From the NCBI GenBank assembly GCA_964486135.1, contig CAZAKT010000047.1, forward strand, positions 1-7,217: 7,217 bases of DNA. Direction: 5' to 3'. A program made the position numbers and the translations under genes. Of this stretch, positions 1 to 4,973 are shown one piece after another (the first letter of the stretch is position 1; each line of letters opens with the position of its first letter). The notes under the pieces are model-generated. The model was not told where the DNA came from, did no database searches, and worked only from the letters and a program-made list of their open reading frames with translations. This stretch comes from UBA4923 sp964486135. Its GTDB lineage: Bacteria; Bacillota; Clostridia; Saccharofermentanales; DTU023.

Positions 1-234
1 GGGGCCCAGTGCAACCATCTGGACCACTGCAAGACACAGATCCCCTATGCGGTGACTGCGGCGGCCGCCGCGACGGTAGGTTTCCTGGTCGCCGGTTTCA
101 CGGCAAGCCCGGTCATTCCTTTGCTCGTCGGCCTGGCCTTCTTCGGGGTTCTTGTCTTCATCCTTCACCAGTACACGCTTAGGCGTGAGCTCAAGCTGGA
201 GTCGGCAGGATCTGCTCCCGCTGACGAGGACTAG
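1..234 (+). CDS. NhaC-family Na+/H+ antiporter-like transporter, C-terminal fragment
   Basis: Frame 1 is open from the first base to a TAG at 232-234, giving the last 77 residues of a gene that begins outside the window. The GTG at 52 is internal, because the open frame upstream of it encodes a conserved family segment: residues 3-17 read QCNHLDHCKTQIPYA, closely matching the polar CNHIDHxxTQLPYA stretch near the C-terminus of NhaC-family antiporters (known from the family). It is followed by two hydrophobic segments, roughly residues 18-37 and 39-55, and a charged cytoplasmic-type tail ending in DED. NhaC-family proteins exchange Na+ for H+, and some members move amino acids or organic acids instead. 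The 36-base gap to the guanidino-modifying enzyme downstream suggests co-transcription and raises the possibility that the substrate is an amino acid or guanidino compound (inference). Confidence 0.8.
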   Translation, partial: GAQCNHLDHCKTQIPYAVTAAAAATVGFLVAGFTASPVIPLLVGLAFFGVLVFILHQYTLRRELKLESAGSAPADED

Positions 235-255
235 GGGAAAAGATCAATCATTAAA

Positions 256-263
256 GGTGAGGT
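256..263 (+). promoter_or_regulatory. Ribosome binding site of the DDAH-like gene
   Basis: GGTGAGGT lies 7 bases before the ATG at 271. It is a strong purine-rich Shine-Dalgarno sequence and supports this start. The NhaC-like gene ends only 21 bases upstream of it, so no separate promoter is evident. Confidence 0.7.
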
Positions 264-270
264 AAGCCGA

Positions 271-1131
271 ATGCTAGTGAACAATGAATTTGGAAAACTA
301 AAGAGTGTCCTCCTGTGTCTACCGACCTACATGGACTATATGCCGGTCAATGCCATCACCAATCGTAATCTGGAGAAGGGGGCCGTCTATGACAGCTCCG
401 CAGGCGTCAGGGAAATGAAGGAACTTGCGGCCGCCATGGCCAGTACGGGCACGGTCATCTACTTTGAAGAACCGCAGCCTGACCTGCAGGGCCAGGCCTG
501 GACGAGGGACATGGGTTTCATGTCCCCCGCCGGGGCCCTGTTGGGCAAGTTCCAATATGACTACCGTCCGCGCGAGCTCGATGTGGCGGCCACCTATCTT
601 CAGGCCTGCGGCTTTCCGGTGGCAGGCAGGGTGGAAAAGGGGGTCCTGGAAGGCGGCGACACGCATTTCCTGGATCAAAAGACCCTACTGGTGGGCGACG
701 GCCGTTCGACGGATGAGGGCGCCCGGGATATGCAGCGCATTCTCCGGGAGAAGGGTTATGACTATGATGTCGTGAGGGTCAATATCCCCCGCGAATTCCA
801 TCATCTTGATGCCATCTTCGTCATCATTTCTGAAAAAACCTGTGTCGCCTGTACGGAAGCCCTCCCGGAGGATTTCATCAAGATGCTTCGCGATCGCCAA
901 TTCACAATTCTGGATGTACCGATCGAGGAAGCGCGAAATGTTGGATGTAACGTTGTCTCTTTGGGACGCGACATCATATGTTCGAGCCAGCGGGCGGCTA
1001 AGCTGAACGCGCGTCTTCGCGCCATGGGATTTACGGTGCTCGATCCCTGCCTGGATATGTTGCATGGCCAAGGTGGTGGGCCCCGTTGCCTCAGCTTCCC
1101 GCTCGAACGCGAGAATGTCTACCCGGTCTAG
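271..1131 (+). CDS. Arginine deiminase / DDAH-like guanidino-modifying enzyme (amidinotransferase fold)
   Basis: This 286-residue protein carries the ordered signature of the guanidino-group modifying enzyme superfamily (arginine deiminase, agmatine deiminase, DDAH): WTRD at 77-80, EGGD at 127-130, FHHLD at 176-180 with the catalytic His (His178), and GGGPRC at 268-273 with the nucleophilic Cys273. In this family the Cys attacks the guanidinium carbon to form a covalent thiouronium intermediate, and the acidic residues hold the guanidino group. The length fits DDAH-like members (about 255-285 residues) better than classical arginine deiminase (about 400). There is no signal peptide, so it is cytosolic. 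Likely products are citrulline-type ureido compounds plus ammonia or an alkylamine, but the substrate (arginine, methylarginine or another guanidino compound) cannot be decided. It follows an NhaC-like transporter after 36 bases and precedes a GGT-like lipoprotein and an aldehyde dehydrogenase. Confidence 0.85.
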   Translation: MLVNNEFGKLKSVLLCLPTYMDYMPVNAITNRNLEKGAVYDSSAGVREMKELAAAMASTGTVIYFEEPQPDLQGQAWTRDMGFMSPAGALLGKFQYDYRPRELDVAATYLQACGFPVAGRVEKGVLEGGDTHFLDQKTLLVGDGRSTDEGARDMQRILREKGYDYDVVRVNIPREFHHLDAIFVIISEKTCVACTEALPEDFIKMLRDRQFTILDVPIEEARNVGCNVVSLGRDIICSSQRAAKLNARLRAMGFTVLDPCLDMLHGQGGGPRCLSFPLERENVYPV

Positions 1132-1193
1132 CAGGGTCCTCCATCCTGATGGACCGATACGAGGGAAGTAAAAATCTCTCTCTCAATCCTCGG

Positions 1194-1226
1194 CCTTGTC
1201 CCGGGCGCCCAGCGCCCGGGACAAGG
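1194..1226 (+). other. Perfect 15-bp intergenic hairpin before the GGT-like gene
   Basis: CCTTGTCCCGGGCGC (1194-1208) and GCGCCCGGGACAAGG (1212-1226) are perfect reverse complements around the 3-base loop CCA. The stem is very GC-rich. No T-run follows on either strand, so it is not a standard intrinsic terminator. It sits 62 bases after the stop of the DDAH-like gene and 32 bases before the ATG of the next gene. It may be an mRNA processing or 3'-end stabilising structure, or a weak terminator or attenuator that sets relative expression (inference). Confidence 0.75.
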
Positions 1227-1245
1227 ACCTACCCCAATTTACAAG

Positions 1246-1251
1246 CGAGGT
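1246..1251 (+). promoter_or_regulatory. Ribosome binding site deciding the GGT-like start
   Basis: CGAGGT lies 7 bases upstream of ATG 1259. This fixes the start of the lipoprotein at 1259 rather than at the in-frame TTG at 1196, which is buried in the 15-bp hairpin and would place 21 non-hydrophobic residues in front of the signal peptide. Confidence 0.75.
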
Positions 1252-1258
1252 AAAAGAA

Positions 1259-3136
1259 ATGACAGGAAAACCATTTTTGAGAGTGCTTGCTGTACTGCTC
1301 TGCCTGATCCTGGGCCTGCTAGCGGTAGCCTGTGCCAAGGAGAAAAAGCCCTTGCCCAGCGATTCGGAAAGCCCCATGTCCGAACCCACAGAAGCGGCGG
1401 AAACCGAACCTGCGGGTGAAGAGGCCTACACCAATCCGGACGCCACGGGTGACGATGGCGGGGTCAGGCCTTTCGGTGAAGCCTTTGCCAGCCGGAGTCT
1501 GGCCATGGGCCAAAGCGGCATGGCTGCCAGTAGCAGTGTCCTGGCGACCCATGTCATGAACGATATTTTAAAGGCCGGCGGCTCTGCCGTCGACGCGGCC
1601 GTCGCAGGCAATGCCATGCTCATGCTGGCAGAACCCCATATGTGCGGTGTGGGCGGAGATATGTTCGCCCTCATCTACGATCCTGTTGCCGACGATGTGG
1701 TCGGACTCAATGCCAGCGGGACCTCCTCCCGGTCCGTCAGCTATGAGGACATGGTGGAAGCGGTCGGCAATGCGGATGAAATGCCGCTTTGCGGCCCCCT
1801 CTCTGTTACCATCCCCGGCGTGGTTGACGGCTGGGTCCGCATGCACGGGAAATATGGGAAACTCTCCCTGCAAGAGGTATTGGCCCCTGCTATCAGCTAT
1901 GCGGTAACCGGAGTCCCCGTGACGGAAAGCGCCAGTGGCCTGTGGGAACTCGGGACCATTGAGCTTCTGGAGGATCTGGGCGCGGATCCCGCCTATATGG
2001 AAGAGCTTATGGAAATCTTCTATCCGGACGATGAAGGCCCGGCCAAGGGTGAAGTTTTCAAGAACGAGAAACTGGCCGATACCTTCAAGCTTATCGCCGA
2101 AAAAGGCAGGGCGGGTTTCTATGAGGGTGACGTCGCGCAGGCGATCGTGGATACCCTGGGTAAGTACGGGGCCACCATGACCCTGGAGGATCTGGCGGAA
2201 TTTTCAAGTGAATGGGTCAAGCCCCTTTCAACCAACTACCGCGGCTATGATGTCTATGAACTGCCCCCCAACGGCCACGGGCCCACTGCCTTGGAGATGC
2301 TGAATATCCTGGAGAATTTTGATCTTCAGAGCCTGGGACGCGACTCCGTTGAGTTCTGGCACATCTTCCTTGAGGCCAAGAAGCTGGCCTACGAGGACCG
2401 GCCGCTTTATATCGGCGACCCGGACTTTTCCGATCTGCCGGTCGAGGACCTGATCGACAAGGAATACGCCAGGGAACGGGCTGCCGAAATTGATCTTTCC
2501 AAGGCGGCAGAAGATGTCGTAGCCGGCCTGACCCCCATTGGCAAGGGTGATACCACCTATCTGACCGTGGCGGATGAGTCCGGCATGATAGTCTCCCTGA
2601 TCCAAAGTGTCTACGGACTTATGGGCAGCGGCGTCGGTGTCGCGGACTATGGATTCGCCCTTCAAAACCGGGGCTCCCTCTTCTCCTTGGACCCTGAGTC
2701 GCCCAACTGCTATGAGCCGGGCAAAAGGCCCTTCCACACCATCATTCCCGCTTTCGTCATGAAAGACGGGGCCCCCTACCTTTCATTTGGAGTCTGCGGG
2801 GGTGACTACCAGCCCATGGGTCATGCCCAGTTCCTCGTGAACCACATCGACTTCGGCTATGATATACAGGCCTCCATTGACGCGGCCAGGATCCGTCATA
2901 AGGGGCAGACGGACCCCGCCTCAGGCGCCAAGGGAGCGGACGGTTTCATGGCCGAGTTGGGCATCAAACCGGAGATCGTCGAGGGCCTGATCGCCCTGGG
3001 ACACCCCTTCCTCCGCCAGGATGTCGTGGTCAGTGACCTCTCGGGCAGCATGCAGGCGATTATGTATGACGCCGTCAACAAGGTCTGGTATGGCGCCTCG
3101 GAGATGCGGGCGGATGGTATCGCCCTGGGCTATTAG
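1259..3136 (+). CDS. Gamma-glutamyltransferase-family lipoprotein (Ntn-hydrolase)
   Basis: From ATG 1259 the protein has 625 residues. It opens with a lipoprotein signal peptide: a short basic start, a hydrophobic core at about 8-24, and a lipobox-like AVAC with Cys25. A Ser/Pro/Glu-rich linker (about 29-65) follows, so the enzyme is probably anchored outside the cell membrane. The remainder is a gamma-glutamyltransferase-type autoprocessing Ntn-hydrolase: CGVGGD at 129-134, the predicted cleavage site GD/TTYLTVAD with nucleophile Thr432, RGSLFSLDP near 472-480, RPFHTIIP near 490-497, and a GG pair at 514-515. It resembles the YwrD-like branch rather than classical GGT. The RExAP segment that binds the glutamyl carboxylate in E. 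coli GGT (Arg114) is replaced by LNASG. The donor specificity is therefore uncertain; amide, gamma-glutamyl or acyl hydrolysis are all possible. The gene is flanked by hairpin-bearing gaps in a co-directional cluster. Confidence 0.88.
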   Translation: MTGKPFLRVLAVLLCLILGLLAVACAKEKKPLPSDSESPMSEPTEAAETEPAGEEAYTNPDATGDDGGVRPFGEAFASRSLAMGQSGMAASSSVLATHVMNDILKAGGSAVDAAVAGNAMLMLAEPHMCGVGGDMFALIYDPVADDVVGLNASGTSSRSVSYEDMVEAVGNADEMPLCGPLSVTIPGVVDGWVRMHGKYGKLSLQEVLAPAISYAVTGVPVTESASGLWELGTIELLEDLGADPAYMEELMEIFYPDDEGPAKGEVFKNEKLADTFKLIAEKGRAGFYEGDVAQAIVDTLGKYGATMTLEDLAEFSSEWVKPLSTNYRGYDVYELPPNGHGPTALEMLNILENFDLQSLGRDSVEFWHIFLEAKKLAYEDRPLYIGDPDFSDLPVEDLIDKEYARERAAEIDLSKAAEDVVAGLTPIGKGDTTYLTVADESGMIVSLIQSVYGLMGSGVGVADYGFALQNRGSLFSLDPESPNCYEPGKRPFHTIIPAFVMKDGAPYLSFGVCGGDYQPMGHAQFLVNHIDFGYDIQASIDAARIRHKGQTDPASGAKGADGFMAELGIKPEIVEGLIALGHPFLRQDVVVSDLSGSMQAIMYDAVNKVWYGASEMRADGIALGY

Positions 3137-3169
3137 GAGTATTCAGAACAGATAGTATTCATAGGTGGC

Positions 3170-3197
3170 CAGGGCCGGCGGCTTTCTGCCGGCCCTG
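3170..3197 (+). other. Intergenic hairpin before the aldehyde dehydrogenase gene
   Basis: CAGGGCCGGC (3170-3179) pairs perfectly with GCCGGCCCTG (3188-3197). The stem can extend inward by a G-U and a G-C pair to leave a CTTT loop. As with the hairpin before the GGT-like gene, no T-run follows (ACCCAGAAAATAGG), and a Shine-Dalgarno sequence comes shortly after. It could protect or process the mRNA or attenuate read-through; the role is inferred. Confidence 0.7.
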
Positions 3198-3213
3198 ACC
3201 CAGAAAATAGGAA

Positions 3214-3218
3214 AAGGA
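3214..3218 (+). promoter_or_regulatory. Ribosome binding site of the aldehyde dehydrogenase gene
   Basis: AAGGA, within GAAAAGGATC, lies 7 bases before ATG 3226. It is a normal site and supports that start. Confidence 0.65.
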
Positions 3219-3225
3219 TCTTTAT

Positions 3226-4623
3226 ATGACTGACACACTGAAAATTATAAACCCCGCTGATGGCCAGCTCATCGAGACGGTGAAGCTGATGTCGGATGTG
3301 GATTTGGCCGCCATGGTCGATGAGTCCGCCGCCGCCCAACTGCTTTGGGCGAAGAAGGCCATCTATGAAAGGGCTGAAATACTTTATAAATTTGCTGACC
3401 TGATCGATGCCAACAATGGCAAGCTTGCCGAACTGATTGCCACAGAGAGTGGCAAACCCATTACCCAGGCCAGTATCGAGACGGAGGATGGGGCCAATAT
3501 CCTCCGCGGCAATGTTGAGCGGGCGAAACACCTCTACGGTGACGTCCTGCCCGCAACCGGACCCGGACTGGACCATGACCTGGTCTTTACCCGCCGGGAG
3601 CCCATCGGTGTCGTCGCGGCCATCGTCCCTTTCAATTTCCCCATGGAAGTTACCTTCCACAAGATTTCCCCCGCCCTGGCCATGGGCAACAGTGTCCTCC
3701 TGAAGGCACCCTCCGCTGCCCCCCTGGCTATCCTGAGCCTGCAGAAGCTGGCCGAGGAGGCCGGCTTGCCCGTCGGGGTCCTCCAGACCTTCGCAACCAC
3801 CCATGAGGCCATGAACAAGGGGGTTGTAGACAACCCCAAGGTCAAGGTCATTTCCATGACCGGCAGTACCGCCTCAGGGGTCAAGCTCATGCAAAGGAGC
3901 GCGCCCACCATGAAACGGCTCATGCTCGAACTGGGCGGCAACGATCCCTTCCTGATCTTTGAGGATGTCGACCTGGATGAGGCCGTTGAGGAGATGACAA
4001 GCCGTTTCTACAATAACGGGCAGATCTGCTGTGCTCCCAAGCGCTTTTTGGTCCAGCGTTCCATCCATGACGCCCTGGTCGAAAAACTGATCGGGAAGAT
4101 TGAGGCCCTGCCCCGGGGCAGCGCCCTGGATGAGGAGGCGGAGATCACCACCCTGGTGACCGAAGAGGCCGCCAAAAAGGTGGAAGACCAGATCAAGACC
4201 TGCGTGGAGCAGGGCGCGACCCTGGTTTATGGAGGGAGCCGGGAGGGGGCCCGGGTGGAGCCCGCTGTCCTTACCGGCGTAACCCGGACCATGGATGTGG
4301 CCAAGGATCTTGAGATCTTCGGTCCCGTCATCCCCATCATCGTCTTTGATACGGAGGAGGAGGCGGTCGAGATCGCCAACGCTTCCGTTTACGGTCTGTC
4401 CGCCGCCATGATGACCTCGGATATGGCCCGGAGCTTCCGCGTCGCCGCCCTCCTGGAGGCTGGCACCGTGGTGCAAAACGGGAGTTGCGTCTACCGGCAT
4501 CTGGACCAGCCCTTCGGCGGCGTCAAGATGAGCGGCATCGGGCGCGAGGGGATCGGGATCTCCCCCGAGGAATACAGTCAGCTGAAGACCCATGTCTTGA
4601 AGGGGGTCCTGGACTGCGGCTAG
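3226..4623 (+). CDS. NAD(P)-dependent aldehyde dehydrogenase (succinate-semialdehyde dehydrogenase-like)
   Basis: The 465-residue protein is a complete ALDH-superfamily enzyme that oxidises an aldehyde to the acid with NAD(P)+. Visible signatures are PFNFP with Asn137, MTGSTASG at 211-218 (nucleotide-binding turn), LELGGND with general base Glu235, NNGQICC with nucleophile Cys268, EIFGP at 363-367, and PFGGVKMSGIGRE at 429-441 near the C-terminus. Length is normal for semialdehyde-type members (about 450-490). It is cytosolic, with no signal peptide. The active-site Cys is followed directly by Cys269, a variant seen in some ALDHs. The overall look (IGVVAAIVPFNFP, GREGIG near the end) fits succinate-semialdehyde/lactaldehyde-like dehydrogenases, but the exact substrate is not readable. 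It is the last gene of the plus-strand block, closed by a strong terminator. In context it could oxidise a semialdehyde derived from a guanidino or gamma-glutamyl compound (inference). Confidence 0.88.
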   Translation: MTDTLKIINPADGQLIETVKLMSDVDLAAMVDESAAAQLLWAKKAIYERAEILYKFADLIDANNGKLAELIATESGKPITQASIETEDGANILRGNVERAKHLYGDVLPATGPGLDHDLVFTRREPIGVVAAIVPFNFPMEVTFHKISPALAMGNSVLLKAPSAAPLAILSLQKLAEEAGLPVGVLQTFATTHEAMNKGVVDNPKVKVISMTGSTASGVKLMQRSAPTMKRLMLELGGNDPFLIFEDVDLDEAVEEMTSRFYNNGQICCAPKRFLVQRSIHDALVEKLIGKIEALPRGSALDEEAEITTLVTEEAAKKVEDQIKTCVEQGATLVYGGSREGARVEPAVLTGVTRTMDVAKDLEIFGPVIPIIVFDTEEEAVEIANASVYGLSAAMMTSDMARSFRVAALLEAGTVVQNGSCVYRHLDQPFGGVKMSGIGREGIGISPEEYSQLKTHVLKGVLDCG

Positions 4624-4647
4624 TGTCCACTGAATGGACGGAAGCAA

Positions 4648-4682
4648 AAAGGACGGTTCGCCGAAAGGGCGGGCCGTCCTTT
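4648..4682 (+). terminator. Bidirectional intrinsic terminator between convergent operons
   Basis: Bases 4648-4662 pair with 4668-4682 (15 pairs, two of them G-U) around the loop GAAAG. On the plus strand the stem ends in CCTTTATTTG, giving a T-rich tail after the aldehyde dehydrogenase gene. On the minus strand the upstream A-run at 4646-4650 becomes TTTTT directly after the stem, 22 bases beyond the stop of the HMA gene. It therefore serves both converging transcription units, and the minus-strand tail looks the stronger. Confidence 0.85.
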
Positions 4683-4703
4683 ATTTGACTATCCGTGCCG
4701 GGC

Positions 4704-4931
4704 CTATTTTACCCTGGTTTTTAGAACCTCAAAGCCGACCCGGTTGATTGCCTTTTCAAGGGCCTCAATCGATAGCTTTGCCTCGTCGAATTCAAACTTC
4801 ACCTTGCTGCTGTTAAAGGACACCTGGACTGTATCTTTCAAGATGCCATCCAGGCCCTTCAAGGCCCCCTCTATTTTCTGAGAGCAGGACGGACACACCA
4901 ATGTTTCAAGCTGTAGATTTGCGGTTTTCAT
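4704..4931 (-). CDS. Small HMA-domain heavy-metal-binding protein (CopZ-like)
   Basis: From ATG 4931 this is a 75-residue single heavy-metal-associated (HMA) domain with the metal-binding loop TLVCPSC (Cys13 and Cys16) in place of the usual GMTCxxC. The segment order fits the ferredoxin-like beta-alpha-beta-beta-alpha-beta fold: strand at 3-10, helix after CPSC, VQVSFNSSKVKFEFD strands at 35-49, second helix at 54-65, last strand to about 70. Such proteins bind Cu+, Zn2+ or related soft metals and hand them to P-type ATPases. An in-frame TTG at 4967 would add a Lys-rich dozen residues. However, AAGGAG sits 6 bases upstream of ATG 4931, so the shorter start is preferred. It lies 42 bases downstream of a P1B ATPase that lacks its own N-terminal HMA domain, which suggests it works as that pump's metal-binding module in trans (inference). 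Confidence 0.85.
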   Translation of the reverse strand: MKTANLQLETLVCPSCSQKIEGALKGLDGILKDTVQVSFNSSKVKFEFDEAKLSIEALEKAINRVGFEVLKTRVK

Positions 4932-4937
4932 TTTCTT

Positions 4938-4943
4938 CTCCTT
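4938..4943 (-). promoter_or_regulatory. Ribosome binding site deciding the HMA-protein start
   Basis: On the minus strand AAGGAG lies 6 bases before ATG 4931. It falls inside the region that the longer TTG-initiated reading would translate as a Lys-rich leader, so it argues for the 75-residue form. Confidence 0.75.
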
Positions 4944-4973
4944 CTTCCTCTTACTGGCAGAACTCAATCTATC

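Noticed and set aside
1175..1184. TCTCTCTCTC dinucleotide run
   Set aside because: It is a short repeat of five units with no promoter or phase-variation context near a start codon; likely chance.
1196..1258. TTG start giving a 646-residue GGT-like protein
   Set aside because: The TTG lies inside the left arm of the 15-bp hairpin, has no good ribosome site, and would bury the lipoprotein signal peptide behind 21 extra residues; ATG 1259 has a GAGGT site.
3133..4647. Long minus-strand open frames (3133-3804 and 3874-4647) opposite the aldehyde dehydrogenase gene
   Set aside because: They are low-complexity shadows of a gene whose plus-strand frame carries all ALDH motifs; no initiation signals or family features are present.
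4485..4688. 67-codon plus-strand open frame running into the terminator
   Set aside because: It overlaps the end of the aldehyde dehydrogenase gene in another frame and translates the terminator hairpin; it is Arg-rich with no recognisable features.
4932..4967. TTG start giving an 87-residue HMA protein with a Lys-rich leader
   Set aside because: The extra residues include the translated AAGGAG ribosome site of ATG 4931, and the HMA domain is complete from that ATG.
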